Shown here: in pieces, positions 45,112 through 54,941 of the stretch
Layout: each line of letters begins with the position of its first letter
Numbering within the stretch: the stretch's first letter is position 1
Assembly: GCA_030532825.1 (NCBI GenBank)
Contig: JAUNKK010000012.1
Span: forward strand, 1 to 54,941
Source of the DNA: Propionibacteriaceae bacterium
GTDB lineage: Bacteria > Actinomycetota > Actinomycetes > Propionibacteriales > Propionibacteriaceae
DNA length: 54,941 nt
Reading direction: 5' to 3'
Translations under genes and position numbers: made by a program
The notes under the pieces: model-generated
What the model was told of the DNA's origin: nothing
The model's database searches: none
The model's input: the letters and a program-made list of their open reading frames with translations, nothing else

Positions 45112-47758
45112 GATTCGCCAGGGCGGCCTCGACGGCCGCCACAGCCTCGGGGGCCGCGCCAGGGTTGTTGCCGCCCCCCTGGGCTAGGTCGTCCTTGCCA
45201 CCGCCCTTACCGCCCATAGCGGCCGCGGCGACCGCGATGAGCTGTCCGGCTTTGACTCCGCGTTCCCGAGCCCCGGCGTTGGTGGCGACCACAGCGGCAG
45301 CCTTACCGTCTGCGCCGCCCATGAGCGCCACCACCGCCGGCTCCTGGCCAAGCCGTTCGCGGATATCGAGTGCCAGCGTCCTGAGATCGCCCCCTGGGAT
45401 GCCCGGTAAAGCGACCGCGGCGAGTTTGACGTCGCCGACCAGGCGGGCACCTGCCGCCAGCTCGCCGGAGCGGGAGAGCAGCTTCTCGGCCTGCAACGCG
45501 GCGATCTGCTTCTCCGCTGCCTTGAGTTGATGCACCAGCCGGTCGACACGCTCCGCTAGCTGATCCGGCTGGACGCGGAGGTTCTCGGTCAACGTCGTGA
45601 CAAGCGCCCGTTCCGCGGCGAACCGGTCGAACGCGTCCTGCGCGACCAGGGCCTCAACCCGTCGCACGCCCGAGCCTATGGACGACTCGCTGAGCAGGTT
45701 CAACACCCCGATCTGAGCGGTGTTTGCGACATGGGTGCCCCCGCACAGTTCCCGCGACCACGGGCCGGCGAGTTCGACCATGCGCACCATGGGCGGGTAT
45801 TTCTCGCCGAACATCGCCATGGCCCCGAGCGCTTTTGCTTCCTCAAGCCGCATCTCCTGGGCGGTCACGTCGAACGCGTCCCGGATAGCCTGGTTGGCGC
45901 GCTGCTCAACTTCCAGGCGAAGTGCCTCGCTCAGGCCGTGCGTGGCCGAGAAGTCGAACCGCAAATAGCCGGGCTTGTTATAGGAACCCGCCTGGGTGGC
46001 CGTGGACCCCACCAGCTCCCGCAGGGCGGCATGCACGATGTGCGTGGCCGTGTGAGCCTGCGATGCGCCATGACGGGCGACGGGGTCTACCGCCGCCTGG
46101 GCCGTGGCACCCGAAGCCACCTCGCCGAGCAGCTGCACGCGGTGCACCACGAGGCCCGGCACCGGGCGCTGCACGTCCAGTACCTCGGCGGACCAGCCGT
46201 TGCCGGAGATCGTTCCGGCGTCCGAGTCCTGCCCACCCGACTCCGCGTAGAACGGGGTCTCCGCCAGCACCAGTTCAACTATCTGACCGTCTGTGGCCCG
46301 ATCCACCACTTGGCCATCGGCGATGATGCCCACGACGTTGGTCTCGTGTTCCAGGTCGTGATAGCCAACGAACGGGGTCTCGTGCGACTCGCGGACGCTC
46401 TTGTAAGCGTCCAGGCTCGCGAGGCCGCCCTTCTTTGCCTTGGCATCGGCTCGCGCGCGTTCCTTCTGCTCCCCCATCAACGCCGTGAACCGGTCTCGGT
46501 CGACGCTCAACCCGGCCTCCGCAGCCATCTCGAGGGTGAGATCAATGGGGAACCCGTAGGTGTCGTGCAGCTGGAAGGCCTGCTCGCCAGGGAGGACGGT
46601 GGTTCCGGCTGACTTGGCGCGATTCACGGCGAGGTCGAAGATCTGAGTTCCCGCCGTCAGGGTGCGGCGGAAGGAGTCCTCCTCATGCTCGCTGACCTCG
46701 ATGATGCGCGGCCACGCCTCAGTGATCTCGGGGTAGGACAGGCTCATCAGGTCGCGGCTGACGGGGAGGAGTTCCTTCAGGGCTGGCGCGTCGACGCCCA
46801 GCAGCCGCATTGCGCGGATGGAACGGCGTAGCAGGCGGCGCAGCACGTACCCACGCGCCTCGTTACCGGGGGTGACCCCGTCGGTCATCAGCATCAGCGA
46901 GGAACGGATGTGATCGGCCACCACGCGGAACCGGATGTCGTCTTCCGGGTTGCTCCCGTAGCGGCGCCCAGAGAGCTCCGCAGCTTTAACGATCACGGGA
47001 TAGACCTCATCGGTTTCGTACATGTTGGCCACGCCCTGCAGCAGGTAGGCCATGCGCTCCAGCCCGCCCCCGGTGTCGATGTTTTGGGTAGCCAAGGGCT
47101 TGACGACATCGAACTTGTCTTTGGCGGATACGTTGGTGATCTCTTCCTCTTGGAACACGAGGTTCCAGATCTCTAGGAAACGATCCTCGTCGGCCTCGGG
47201 CCCGCCGTCTGGGCCGAACTCGGGGCCGCGGTCAATGTAGATCTCGGAGCACGGCCCCCCGGGCCCAGCCACGCCCATATGCCAGTAGTTGTCCTTGAAG
47301 CCTCGCTCCTGGATTCGGTGCCGCGGCACCCCGACCTTCTGCCACAGGTCGATGGTTTCCTGATCGCCGTTGAGGGCTGTTACCCACACTCGGTCCGGGT
47401 GGAAACCGTAGCCCCCGTTGTGGCGCTCGGAGGTCACTAGCTCCCAGGCGTAGTTGATGGCGCCTTCCTTGAAGTAGTCACCAAAGGCGAAGTTTCCCGT
47501 CATCTGGAAGAAGGTGCCGTGTCGCGTGGTCTTGCCGACCTCGTCGATATCGAGGGTCCGCAGGCATTTCTGGACGGAGACGGCTCGACGATAGGGGGTT
47601 GGTTCCTCGCCCATGAAGTAGGGCTTGAACGGCACCATGCCGGCGTTGACAAAGAGCAGCGTCGGGTCGTGGTAAAGCAGGGACGCGGAAGGCACCACGG
47701 TGTGGTCATGGCGCGCGAAGAAGTCGATGAATCGGCTCCGGATCTCGGAGGTCTTCAT
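45104..47758 (-). CDS. alaS: Alanyl-tRNA synthetase
   Basis: This enzyme charges tRNA-Ala and hydrolyses misacylated tRNA. The 884-residue protein has the class II core (RFIDFFARHDHTVVPSASL, FVNAGMVPFKPYFMGEE and RHGTFFQMTGNFAFGDYFK). The editing domain zinc site includes HTATHIVHAAL and LCGGTHVANTAQIG, and a DHHA1-like C-terminal domain has GGKGGGKDDLAQGGG. Length is normal. AAGGAAT precedes the ATG, which follows the DUF6167 gene by 15 bases. The next genes are ruvX and mltG. Confidence 0.97.
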   Translation of the reverse strand: MKTSEIRSRFIDFFARHDHTVVPSASLLYHDPTLLFVNAGMVPFKPYFMGEEPTPYRRAVSVQKCLRTLDIDEVGKTTRHGTFFQMTGNFAFGDYFKEGAINYAWELVTSERHNGGYGFHPDRVWVTALNGDQETIDLWQKVGVPRHRIQERGFKDNYWHMGVAGPGGPCSEIYIDRGPEFGPDGGPEADEDRFLEIWNLVFQEEEITNVSAKDKFDVVKPLATQNIDTGGGLERMAYLLQGVANMYETDEVYPVIVKAAELSGRRYGSNPEDDIRFRVVADHIRSSLMLMTDGVTPGNEARGYVLRRLLRRSIRAMRLLGVDAPALKELLPVSRDLMSLSYPEITEAWPRIIEVSEHEEDSFRRTLTAGTQIFDLAVNRAKSAGTTVLPGEQAFQLHDTYGFPIDLTLEMAAEAGLSVDRDRFTALMGEQKERARADAKAKKGGLASLDAYKSVRESHETPFVGYHDLEHETNVVGIIADGQVVDRATDGQIVELVLAETPFYAESGGQDSDAGTISGNGWSAEVLDVQRPVPGLVVHRVQLLGEVASGATAQAAVDPVARHGASQAHTATHIVHAALRELVGSTATQAGSYNKPGYLRFDFSATHGLSEALRLEVEQRANQAIRDAFDVTAQEMRLEEAKALGAMAMFGEKYPPMVRMVELAGPWSRELCGGTHVANTAQIGVLNLLSESSIGSGVRRVEALVAQDAFDRFAAERALVTTLTENLRVQPDQLAERVDRLVHQLKAAEKQIAALQAEKLLSRSGELAAGARLVGDVKLAAVALPGIPGGDLRTLALDIRERLGQEPAVVALMGGADGKAAAVVATNAGARERGVKAGQLIAVAAAAMGGKGGGKDDLAQGGGNNPGAAPEAVAAVEAALANRG

Positions 47759-47773
47759 GGGAAGGATTCCTTA

Positions 47774-48013
47774 TCAGTTGTGCTCAGGAGTTTTGGGCAG
47801 GGCGAGTTCCTCGCGGAGTTCGGCCTCTTTCTCGCGCATCGCGGTACGGAAAGTGGCGAAGAACTCCCCGAGGCCGGCGGCAGCCCGCTGGCCGCTCTCC
47901 TCGACGCGCTCCGCCACACCCTTCGGCGTGAACTGGTGCAGCCAGGTCCGGCCGCGCAGCGCGATCACGACCGCGAGGGCTGCACCCACGAGGATCCAAA
48001 ATAGGCGACTCAC
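47774..48013 (-). CDS. Small membrane protein, DUF6167-like
   Basis: This 79-residue protein has one N-terminal membrane helix (LFWILVGAALAVVIAL) followed by an amphipathic, charged region with GVAERVEESGQRAAAG and TFRTAMREKEAELREEL. Length, position before alaS and pairing with the DUF948 gene match the actinobacterial DUF6167 family, which has no known function. It overlaps the DUF948 gene by 4 bases. The cytoplasmic coil could bind a partner at the membrane. Confidence 0.8.
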   Translation of the reverse strand: MSRLFWILVGAALAVVIALRGRTWLHQFTPKGVAERVEESGQRAAAGLGEFFATFRTAMREKEAELREELALPKTPEHN

Positions 48014-48381
48014 TTTTTACGTCCCTTCAGTGCGCTCCTGACGCCGTGCACAACGGCAGCGGTCTTAACGAGCGGGCCACCCAGCGTGGCGGCGAACAGC
48101 TGTGACAGGTTCGCGGCGTGCTCGCTGACGACGGTGGCATTCGCCGAGACCTTCGCCACGTCCTCCGTGACGGCTGACAGTTTGGCCAGTTCGTCGTTGG
48201 TGTTCTCCACAGTGCTCTTCAACTCCACCAAAACGGGCACGGAGTTATGGCCCACGTCCCGCACCGCCAAGCGTAGTTCGTCTAGGGCGCGGCCCGCCTT
48301 GAGCAGCGGAACGGCGGCCAGGGCAACGAGGACACACAGGGCTATGGCTGCGAGTAATCCTGCGAGTTCACCGACGGACAT
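48010..48381 (-). CDS. DUF948 domain membrane protein
   Basis: This 123-residue protein begins with a membrane helix (LAGLLAAIALCVLVALAAVPL), followed by a long helical region with LDELRLAVRDVGHNSVPVL and NTNDELAKLSAVTEDVAKVS. This is the DUF948 family pattern, resembling chemoreceptor-type coiled coils, and it ends with the basic ALKGRKK. Function is unknown. It lies between rarA and alaS, overlapping the DUF6167 gene by 4 bases. Confidence 0.85.
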   Translation of the reverse strand: MSVGELAGLLAAIALCVLVALAAVPLLKAGRALDELRLAVRDVGHNSVPVLVELKSTVENTNDELAKLSAVTEDVAKVSANATVVSEHAANLSQLFAATLGGPLVKTAAVVHGVRSALKGRKK

Positions 48382-48433
48382 GATGCTGGCCTCCTTCGTC
48401 GAAGTATCGCCGTAACTCTAGCCCACCTAGCCG

Positions 48434-49801
48434 CTAGGGCCGCAGCCATTGCTCAACCGCGGCCAGCCGCTCGGTGATGGCTGCCTCGGCGCCGTGTCCG
48501 GTAGGACGGTAGTACCGGGCCGCGATGAGGTCATCCGGTAGGTATTGCTGGGGCGCCACCCCGGACGGTAGGTCATGGGGGTAGATGTAGCCCTCGCCGT
48601 GGCCGAGGGCCTTGGCCCCGGCGTAATGGGCATCCCGCAGATGGACCGGCACGGGTCCACCTCTGCCGTCCCGGATATCCCCGATGGCCTCCTCCAGGGC
48701 CAGATAGGCCGCGTTGGACTTCGGAGCGGTTGCGGCAGCCACAGTGGCATGAGCCAGCGTGATGCGGGCCTCGGGCATACCCAGTAGCTGGACTGCCTGC
48801 GCCGCAGCTACACATGTCGCCAGGACCCCCGAAGCAGCCATGCCGATGTCCTCCGAAGCCGAGATCATGAGACGCCGAGCAATGAAACGGGGGTCCTCCC
48901 CCGCTTCCAGCATTCTCGCCAGGTAGTGCAGGGCTGCCTGAACGTCTGAGCCGCGGATGGACTTGATGAATGCCGAAATGACGTCGTAGTGCTGGTCTCC
49001 ATCCCGATCGTACCGGACGGCAGCGCGATCCACCGCCTGCATCAGCACATCAGCGGAAATCTCCGTATGTCCGAGGGCAGTGGCCGAAGCGGCGGCCTCC
49101 TCCAGATAGGTCAGCGCTCGGCGGGCATCGCCCCCGGCTAGGCGCACCAGATCAGCACGTGCCGCGTCCGCCAACGTGAGTTCACCCGCCAGGCCGCGCG
49201 TGTCGGTGAGGGAGCGGTCTACCAGGGTGGCGATGTCCGCATCGGTCAGTGGCTTGAGTCGCAGCAGTAGCGAGCGTGACAGCAACGGTGAGATCACGGA
49301 GAAGCTGGGGTTCTCCGTGGTGGCGGCGATGAGGGTGACGATGCGGTTTTCGACGGCGGGGAGCAGAGCGTCCTGCTGGGTCTTGGAGAAGCGGTGGACT
49401 TCGTCGATGAACAAGACCGTGGCACGCCCGCGTTCCAACTCGCGGCGCGCCTTGTCCAGCTCCCCACGTAGTTCTTTGACGCCGGCGGTCACCGCGGATA
49501 GTTCCACAAACCGTGCCCCCGAGGCTTGAGAGACAATCGCGGCCAGCGTCGTCTTACCCACCCCGGGCGGCCCCCACAGGAAGACACTCATGGGCTGCCC
49601 GGCGACGAGCCGCCGCAGCGGTGAGCCGGGCCGCAAAAGATGCTCCTGTCCCACGATCTCATCCAGATTCGTCGGCCGCATCCTGACGGCGAGCGGCGCC
49701 CCCTCCAGACGGGCATCCCCCAGGGATCCACCACCGCGGGGCGTTGCCGGATCTGGGTTGCCAAACAGGTCGTAGTCCACGCCACCCCACTGTAGTGACA
49801 T
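48434..49801 (-). CDS. rarA: Replication-associated recombination ATPase RarA (MgsA)
   Basis: This AAA+ ATPase acts at stalled replication forks with the clamp loader and SSB. It has [20 protein letters not shown], the Walker [17 protein letters not shown], Walker [20 protein letters not shown] and sensor [18 protein letters not shown]. The tetramerisation tail has [25 protein letters not shown] split over several helices. I place the start at ATG 49801 (455 residues, [16 protein letters not shown]), with AAGG upstream. An ATG at 49870 would overlap the divergent exporter's start and add an unlike 23 residues. GTG at 49780 is also possible. Confidence 0.94.
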   Translation of the reverse strand: MSLQWGGVDYDLFGNPDPATPRGGGSLGDARLEGAPLAVRMRPTNLDEIVGQEHLLRPGSPLRRLVAGQPMSVFLWGPPGVGKTTLAAIVSQASGARFVELSAVTAGVKELRGELDKARRELERGRATVLFIDEVHRFSKTQQDALLPAVENRIVTLIAATTENPSFSVISPLLSRSLLLRLKPLTDADIATLVDRSLTDTRGLAGELTLADAARADLVRLAGGDARRALTYLEEAAASATALGHTEISADVLMQAVDRAAVRYDRDGDQHYDVISAFIKSIRGSDVQAALHYLARMLEAGEDPRFIARRLMISASEDIGMAASGVLATCVAAAQAVQLLGMPEARITLAHATVAAATAPKSNAAYLALEEAIGDIRDGRGGPVPVHLRDAHYAGAKALGHGEGYIYPHDLPSGVAPQQYLPDDLIAARYYRPTGHGAEAAITERLAAVEQWLRP

Positions 49802-49868
49802 GTGGCCTTGCGAAATGTGGCGTACACTCACTGGGCCGTTCACGCCCTCCTCGCAGCGGAGATAATCC

Positions 49869-51089
49869 ATGTCCCAGCAACCCGGAGATCAGTTCAGCGC
49901 GCGCCGCAGGGTGGCCATTGTCGTCACCTTGGGCCTGCTTAGTGGGCTTGGCCCATTCACGATCGACCTGTACCTACCGACCTTCCCGGCGCTCAAGACC
50001 GACCTCAGCATCACGGACCCGCAGGTCCAGGTCACGCTCTCCGCCACAACGATCGGCTTCGCCCTCGGCCAGTTGGTGGTTGGCCCCCTGAGCGACCGCT
50101 TCGGCCGTCGACGCCCGCTGCTGATCGCGGCCACGCTGCACATCGTCGCCTCCGTGATGGTGGCCATCGCCCCCAACGTGTACTTTCTGACGGCCATGCG
50201 CGCCTTGCAGGGAATCGGCGCGGCGGGGAGCGCTGTCGTCGCCATGGCCATGGCGCGGGACCTGTTCTCCGGTCGACGTCTGGTCAGAATGCTCTCCCGG
50301 CTGGCTTTGATCAACGGGTTAGCTCCCATCATCGCGCCCCTGATCGGTTCCTGGATGGTGACCTTGATGGACTGGCGTGGCGTGTTCTGGGTCCTGGCGA
50401 CGTACGGTGCTGTGCTGCTCGTGCTGGTGTTGCTGTTTATCGTTGAGACCCGCCCGCCGCACGAACGCACCCGAGGGGGTTTGCGTCAGTTGCGGGCTGC
50501 CTACGCCGCGGTCCTGGGCGACCGGCTTTTCGTGGGCGTGTGGCTGACCGCCTCATGCGCGTTCGCCGGACTGTTCTCCTACATTTCGACGTCGTCGGTG
50601 CTGCTGCAGGAGACCTTTGGGCTCTCGGAAACCCAGTTCGGCGTGGTGTTTGCGGTGTGCTCCGTCGGGGTTTTCGTCGGCGTACAGTCGGGCAGCCGCC
50701 TGACCACCCGCTTCGGGCCGCAGTGGGTCCTCGTCGGCGGGAGCACCGGCATGATCCTGACGGCGCTGGCGCTCCTGGGACTCGACGCGCTGGGCGGCGG
50801 CTATCTGCCCCTGGTACCAGCGATGTTCGGCTTCACCCTGACCTTCGGAGCCTGCACGCCCGCCGCCCAAGTACTTGCCTTACAGCATCACCGCGCCAAT
50901 TCCGGGGTTGCGGCCTCGCTGATGGGGGCTCTCAACATGACGATGGCCGCCATCGTCGGACCGGTGATCGGGCAATTCGAGTTGACGTCGGCCGCTCCGA
51001 TGGCGGTGTCCATGCTGGTCTGCGCGGTCCTGGCGACCGCCGCCTTGTGGGTGATCGCCAGGCCCCGGCAAGTGAAGTTCACCCTTTGA
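49869..51089 (+). CDS. MFS multidrug exporter, Bcr/CflA (DHA1) family
   Basis: This 406-residue protein has 12 predicted membrane helices. The family motif A is [19 protein letters not shown] between helices 2 and 3. The [19 protein letters not shown] opening is typical of the Bcr/CflA drug-resistance group, as are [20 protein letters not shown] and [15 protein letters not shown], the antiporter motif C region. It probably exports a drug or metabolite by proton antiport; the substrate is unknown. GGAG precedes the ATG. Its last 11 bases overlap the end of aspS on the other strand. Confidence 0.93.
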   Translation: MSQQPGDQFSARRRVAIVVTLGLLSGLGPFTIDLYLPTFPALKTDLSITDPQVQVTLSATTIGFALGQLVVGPLSDRFGRRRPLLIAATLHIVASVMVAIAPNVYFLTAMRALQGIGAAGSAVVAMAMARDLFSGRRLVRMLSRLALINGLAPIIAPLIGSWMVTLMDWRGVFWVLATYGAVLLVLVLLFIVETRPPHERTRGGLRQLRAAYAAVLGDRLFVGVWLTASCAFAGLFSYISTSSVLLQETFGLSETQFGVVFAVCSVGVFVGVQSGSRLTTRFGPQWVLVGGSTGMILTALALLGLDALGGGYLPLVPAMFGFTLTFGACTPAAQVLALQHHRANSGVAASLMGALNMTMAAIVGPVIGQFELTSAAPMAVSMLVCAVLATAALWVIARPRQVKFTL

Positions 51090-52875
51090 CAGCAGCCGCC
51101 TCCGCCGCCTTGGGGGTGGCGTCCACGCCCGCTTCACGACGCTGCTGAGCCGTGATCGGAGCGGGCGCGGCGGTCAGTGGATCGAACCCGCCACCAGACT
51201 TCGGGAAGGCAATCACCTCGCGGATCGAATCGGCCCTACTCAGCAGGGTCACCACCCGGTCCCAGCCGAAGGCGATGCCGCCGTGCGGCGGGGCCCCAAA
51301 CGAGAAGGCTTCCAACAGGAAGCCGAACTTCTCCATCGCCTGCTCTTCCGTGATCCCCATCACCTTGAACACGCGTTCCTGCACATCCCGGCGGTGGATA
51401 CGGATGGAACCGCCACCCAGCTCGTTGCCGTTGCACACCAGGTCGTAGGCATAGGCGGTTGCGCGGCCCGGATCGGTGTCGAAGCTATCGAGCCACTCCG
51501 GCTTGGGCGAGGTGAAGGCATGGTGGACCGCGGTCCAGGCCCCCTCCCCCACCGCGACATCGCCGTCGGCCTTGGCTTCGGAGGCAGGCTTGAACAGCGG
51601 CGCATCCACCACCCAGAGGAAGCTCCAGGCTTCCTCGTCGATGAGCCCAGTGCGGCGGGCGATCTCGCCCCGGGCTGCCCCCAGGAGATGTTGGGCGGCC
51701 GTCCGCTGGCCGGCCGCGAAGAAGACGCAGTCGCCTGGCTGGGCACCGGTCCGCGTGGGTAGCGCCGCTAGTTCAGCCTCGGAGAGGTTCTTCGCAACGG
51801 GCCCCCCGAGTTCTCCGGTGTCGGAAACCGTCACATAAGCCAGCCCCTTGGCGCCGCGCTGTTTCGCCCACTCCTGCCAGGCGTCGAATTGGCGGCGTGG
51901 TTGGGAGGCGCCGCCCGGCATGACGACGGCACCAACATATGGGGCCTGGAAGACGCGGAACGCGGTGTTGGCAAAGAGTTCCGTCACCTCGGTGAGCTCA
52001 ATCTCGAAGCGCAGGTCCGGCTTGTCGGAGCCGTAGCGGTCCATGGCCTCGGCGTAGGTCAGGCGCGGGAACGGGGTCTTCAGAGCAATGCCCTGGGTGG
52101 CCCAGACCTCCTTCACGAGTGCCTCTCCTAGTTCGATCACGTCCTCCTGGTCCACGAAGCTCATCTCGATATCCAGCTGGGTGAACTCAGGCTGGCGGTC
52201 GGCGCGGAAATCCTCGTCGCGGTAACAGCGGGCGATCTGGTAGTAGCGTTCCATGCCGGCGACCATGAGCAGCTGTTTGAACAGCTGGGGACTCTGCGGC
52301 AGGGCATACCAGGAGCCCGGACTGAGGCGAGCCGGTACCAGGAAGTCTCGCGCTCCTTCGGGCGTGGACCGGGTCAACGTCGGGGTCTCGATTTCGACGA
52401 AGTCCCGCTGCTCCAGCACTCGCCGGGCGGCTGCGTTGACCTTGGAACGTAGGCGGAGTGCCGCCGCGGGTGCAGGTCGCCTCAGGTCGAGGTAGCGGTA
52501 CTTGAGGCGGGCCTCCTCCCCCACTGTGACGCGCTCGTCGATCTGGAAGGGCAGCGGGGCGGCCGGGTTCAGCACCTCCAACTCGGAGATCGCCACCTCG
52601 ATCTCGCCCGTGGGCAGCTCGGGGTTGGCGTTGCCCTCGGGCCGGACCTCGACGACACCGGTCACCCTGATGCAGAACTCGTTACGCAAATCGTGGGCGC
52701 CGGATGAGGCCAGCACCTCGTCGCGCACCACGACCTGGGCGATGCCGGAGGCATCCCGTAGATCGATGAACGCCACCCCACCGTGGTCTCGCCGCTTGGC
52801 CACCCAACCTGCCAGGATCACCTGATCCCCTGCATTCGCGGCTCGCAGTTCGCCAGCGTTGTGTGTGCGCAACAT
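51079..52875 (-). CDS. aspS: Aspartyl-tRNA synthetase
   Basis: This class II synthetase charges tRNA-Asp (and, in organisms using GatCAB, possibly tRNA-Asn). The 598-residue protein has an OB anticodon-binding domain ([20 protein letters not shown]) and class II motifs in [20 protein letters not shown] and [19 protein letters not shown]. The large bacterial GAD insertion follows, with [17 protein letters not shown] closing the active site. Length is normal for the bacterial type. AGAGGAATCC lies before the ATG. Whether it discriminates Asp from Asn cannot be told here. Confidence 0.97.
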   Translation of the reverse strand: MLRTHNAGELRAANAGDQVILAGWVAKRRDHGGVAFIDLRDASGIAQVVVRDEVLASSGAHDLRNEFCIRVTGVVEVRPEGNANPELPTGEIEVAISELEVLNPAAPLPFQIDERVTVGEEARLKYRYLDLRRPAPAAALRLRSKVNAAARRVLEQRDFVEIETPTLTRSTPEGARDFLVPARLSPGSWYALPQSPQLFKQLLMVAGMERYYQIARCYRDEDFRADRQPEFTQLDIEMSFVDQEDVIELGEALVKEVWATQGIALKTPFPRLTYAEAMDRYGSDKPDLRFEIELTEVTELFANTAFRVFQAPYVGAVVMPGGASQPRRQFDAWQEWAKQRGAKGLAYVTVSDTGELGGPVAKNLSEAELAALPTRTGAQPGDCVFFAAGQRTAAQHLLGAARGEIARRTGLIDEEAWSFLWVVDAPLFKPASEAKADGDVAVGEGAWTAVHHAFTSPKPEWLDSFDTDPGRATAYAYDLVCNGNELGGGSIRIHRRDVQERVFKVMGITEEQAMEKFGFLLEAFSFGAPPHGGIAFGWDRVVTLLSRADSIREVIAFPKSGGGFDPLTAAPAPITAQQRREAGVDATPKAAEAAAVKG

Positions 52876-52930
52876 AGGATTCCTCTCTGTATCGGCTGCA
52901 TAGACGGTGCAGCTCGCTCAGGGAAGCATC

Positions 52931-54229
52931 CTACTGACCAAACAGCGTCTCTCCCACGTAGCCGCCCTCAGTGGTGCCCGGCGGGACCAGATAGACCCCA
53001 GTGGCGAGCGTCTTGAGATACTCAATGAACATGTCATCGCGGGCCATGTTCCGATGCACCTTCGCGAACCGCCCAGGGGCTTTGACGAAGGCCACGAAAA
53101 ATAGGCCAGCCGCGAGCCGTCCCTGTTCGTCGTTGCCGTCCACGTAGTTATACGCCCGCCTGAGCATATGGATGCCGTCGTTGTTCGACGGATGGGTCCG
53201 GGCGACATGGGAGCGTGCGTCGATGAGGGGCTTCCCGTCTTGTCCGCGCTTGGCGAAATCGGGGGTCGTGAACTCGTCGCCACCAGACAGGGGGGCGCCG
53301 GAGCCTTTCGCCCGCCCCAGGACGCGGTCCTGTTCTTCCAGGCGTAGGCCATCCCAGACCTCAATGGTCATCAAGATCTTGCGGGCTACGAGATACGAGC
53401 CACCGTGGGCCCACGCGGGACCGTCACTGATCCAAACGTGTTCGGCGAGTTTTTCAGGTTCTTCGGCCTTGATGTTGTTCGTGCCGTCCTTCTGACCAAA
53501 GAGGTTGCGCGGCGTCAGCTGTTCCGTGGAGGTGGAGGAGGCCCGGCCGAAACCCAGCTGAGACCAGCGTAGGCTTGCGCGCCCGAAAGCCAGCCGCGTG
53601 AGGTTCCGGATGGCATGGACAGCCACCTGCGGGTCGTTCGCGCAGGCCTGAACACACAGGTCACCTTCCGAGATGGCGGGCTGGATGAAATCGTTCACCA
53701 TCTTCGGCAATGCCGTGAATTCCTCCGGGAGTTGGTCAGCGATACCGAAGCGGTCGCGTCCTTCCGCGTCGACGAACAGCGAACGCCCAAAACCGAACGT
53801 GATGGTCAATCCGTTCGGGCCGTGATCAGCTGCCTCCCCAGTGTCGGTGGGTGGCGCCAGTGGGTCACCGTCGAAGGCTCCCCCGGCCCCCACGGGTAGT
53901 CCCATGGTGAGCCGGGAGGCCGCGTACGTCCAGTCCCGCAGCAATTCGACGAGGTCGTCACGAGTCTGATCCGGGGCTACGTCGAAGGCCGCGAAATGCA
54001 GTTGTTCCTGGGCTGGCGTGATGATTCCGGCTTGATGCTGCCCGTAGAAGGGGTATTCGAGCTGGTCAGCCGCGTCGGCCGACCCGCTGTGCGACGAACC
54101 CCCCGGGCTCGCGATGAAAGCACCTACGCCAAGGCCCATCGCCCCGGCGGCGGCCCCCGACCAGGCCAACATGCCGCGTCGGGAGAGACCGGTGACGGGG
54201 TTCACCCGCCGCGACTCAGGCCCGCTCAC
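52931..54229 (-). CDS. efeB: Deferrochelatase/peroxidase EfeB (DyP-type, Tat-exported)
   Basis: This DyP-family haem peroxidase of the EfeUOB system is thought to oxidise ferrous iron or extract iron from haem outside the membrane. The 432-residue protein has a Tat signal with twin arginines 17-18 in LSRRGMLAW and a hydrophobic stretch to about 41. The DyP signature is FGQKDGTNN (Asp248). The proximal haem ligand is likely His341 in DARSHVARTHP, followed by MLRRAYNYVDG. It overlaps efeO by 4 bases and is the last gene of the operon. Confidence 0.95.
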   Translation of the reverse strand: MSGPESRRVNPVTGLSRRGMLAWSGAAAGAMGLGVGAFIASPGGSSHSGSADAADQLEYPFYGQHQAGIITPAQEQLHFAAFDVAPDQTRDDLVELLRDWTYAASRLTMGLPVGAGGAFDGDPLAPPTDTGEAADHGPNGLTITFGFGRSLFVDAEGRDRFGIADQLPEEFTALPKMVNDFIQPAISEGDLCVQACANDPQVAVHAIRNLTRLAFGRASLRWSQLGFGRASSTSTEQLTPRNLFGQKDGTNNIKAEEPEKLAEHVWISDGPAWAHGGSYLVARKILMTIEVWDGLRLEEQDRVLGRAKGSGAPLSGGDEFTTPDFAKRGQDGKPLIDARSHVARTHPSNNDGIHMLRRAYNYVDGNDEQGRLAAGLFFVAFVKAPGRFAKVHRNMARDDMFIEYLKTLATGVYLVPPGTTEGGYVGETLFGQ

Positions 54230-54941
54230 GAGATTCCCAGCACCGTGGCGGTGAGCTTTGCCAAGGGTTCCCGGGTCGCGTCAATCTGCGCGATGAGTTC
54301 CTTCTGTTGCTGGGCGTCCACCGTGTCATACAACACGAACCCGGAGTCCAAGGAACCGTACCGGTTCAGCAACTCCTGCAACTTGTCGAATTCGGTGTTG
54401 ATCTGGGCGACCAGCTGTTTGCCCTCTTCGCCCTTTCGTTCGGCGATCGGCGCCACCAGATCAAAGGCGATGCGGGCACCCTGCAAGTTGGCTTGGAAGT
54501 CCCACAGATCGTAGTGGCTCCACCAGTTCTCCTCACCCGTCACCTTGGTCACGGCGATCTCTTCCAGCAGCCCCGATGCGCCGTTGGACACGGTGGCTAT
54601 GGTCACATCGTTGGCCGAGACGAAATCATCAGCGCTGACGGCAGCATATAGCTTGTTCACGTCGTCGATGAGCGCCTGTCCGATGCGCTGCCGGTCTTCC
54701 GGCGTCGAGGGGCTCCAGCCCTCGTGGGCCGGTGACCCATCGGGCTGCACCGCGTCGGCAGCCGGAACCCACAGATCCTTCTCGATGCGGTGGAAGCCCA
54801 GCCATTCCGTGAAGGTGGCGTCGTCCTCTTGGAGTAGTTCCGCCTCAGCGAGGTAGTCGATCTCCCGGTAGTCGATGCGGGGGTCGAGCACCCCGAGCGC
54901 CTCCGCGATGGGCTCGATCCGCTCGTAGTGGACTCGGGTGG
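54226..54941 (-). CDS. efeO: Iron uptake protein EfeO (imelysin/M75 type), 5' end outside window
   Basis: This is the periplasm-facing component of EfeUOB iron uptake. The frame has no stop up to the window edge and reads TRVHYERIEPIAEALGVLDP at the edge, the typical middle of EfeO, so the N-terminus (signal peptide and cupredoxin-like domain) lies outside. The visible part is the M75 helical domain, with DDATFTEWLGFHRIEKDLW and WWSHYDLWDFQANLQGAR. An apparent ATG/GTG start at 54891 is internal. efeU, if present, should lie further right. The 4-base overlap with efeB couples their translation. Confidence 0.94.
   Translation of the reverse strand, partial: TRVHYERIEPIAEALGVLDPRIDYREIDYLAEAELLQEDDATFTEWLGFHRIEKDLWVPAADAVQPDGSPAHEGWSPSTPEDRQRIGQALIDDVNKLYAAVSADDFVSANDVTIATVSNGASGLLEEIAVTKVTGEENWWSHYDLWDFQANLQGARIAFDLVAPIAERKGEEGKQLVAQINTEFDKLQELLNRYGSLDSGFVLYDTVDAQQQKELIAQIDATREPLAKLTATVLGIS

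Noticed and set aside
49802-49868. SOS (LexA) box between rarA and the exporter
   Set aside because: CGAAATGTGGCGTACAC does not fit the actinobacterial GAAC-N4-GTTC pattern.
52876-52930. Terminator between efeB and aspS
   Set aside because: The short gap shows no convincing hairpin with a U-tract.

Overview
The window is a dense, high-GC chromosomal segment from an actinobacterium. The evidence is an actinobacterial-type integration host factor (mIHF) between pyrF and gmk, a PriA without a recognisable ATP-binding loop, an LldD2-type lactate dehydrogenase, the DUF948/DUF6167 pair beside alaS, a PAC2-family gene divergent from the metH side, and promoters placed so that translation could start without a leader. 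Gene order is compatible with Propionibacteriaceae or relatives, but that is an inference. No phage, insertion sequence, CRISPR array or rRNA is visible, and no stretch over about 270 bases lacks a gene.

Left end (1-9347): the 5' part of an Mrp/Mnh antiporter subunit A gene runs off the left edge. It is followed by a lipoprotein L,D-transpeptidase, a tRNA-Pro(GGG) with a strong terminator-like hairpin, and an accessory plus-strand cluster. That cluster holds a secreted S1 serine protease, a small lipoprotein, an ECF sigma factor that probably starts at TTG, and a single-pass membrane protein that overlaps the sigma gene. Then come lldD and an NmrA-like reductase.

Middle (9429-24957): a minus-strand series of housekeeping genes reads, in transcription order, nudC, metH, a HAD hydrolase, trmI, tyrA, cmk, a stand-alone NIF3-like gene and der. 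Directly upstream of nudC is a sortase-assembled pilus operon (tip adhesin, backbone pilin, class C sortase), with a near-consensus promoter and two TGAATTCA sites in its leader. The PAC2 gene diverges from it behind its own, probably leaderless, promoter.

Right part (24991-49801): a long minus-strand run joins translation, aromatic amino acid, pyrimidine and replication genes: rarA, DUF948, DUF6167, alaS, ruvX, mltG, aroE, aroC, aroK, aroB, efp, nusB, carA, carB, pyrD, pyrF, mihF, gmk, rpoZ, metK, priA, fmt, rsmB, rpe. Most junctions overlap by 1-8 bases or are separated by fewer than 20. Two genes or groups expected in this order are absent from it: pyrR/pyrB/pyrC before carA, and coaBC between rpoZ and metK. 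The rpoZ-metK gap instead holds a compact array of inverted repeats that can fold in two mutually exclusive ways.

Right end (49869-54941): an MFS drug exporter divergent from rarA, aspS, and the end of an iron-uptake operon (efeB and a 5'-truncated efeO).

The best candidates for undescribed biology are the protease-lipoprotein-sigma-membrane-protein cluster, the metK leader, and the pilus operon's leader repeats and position.
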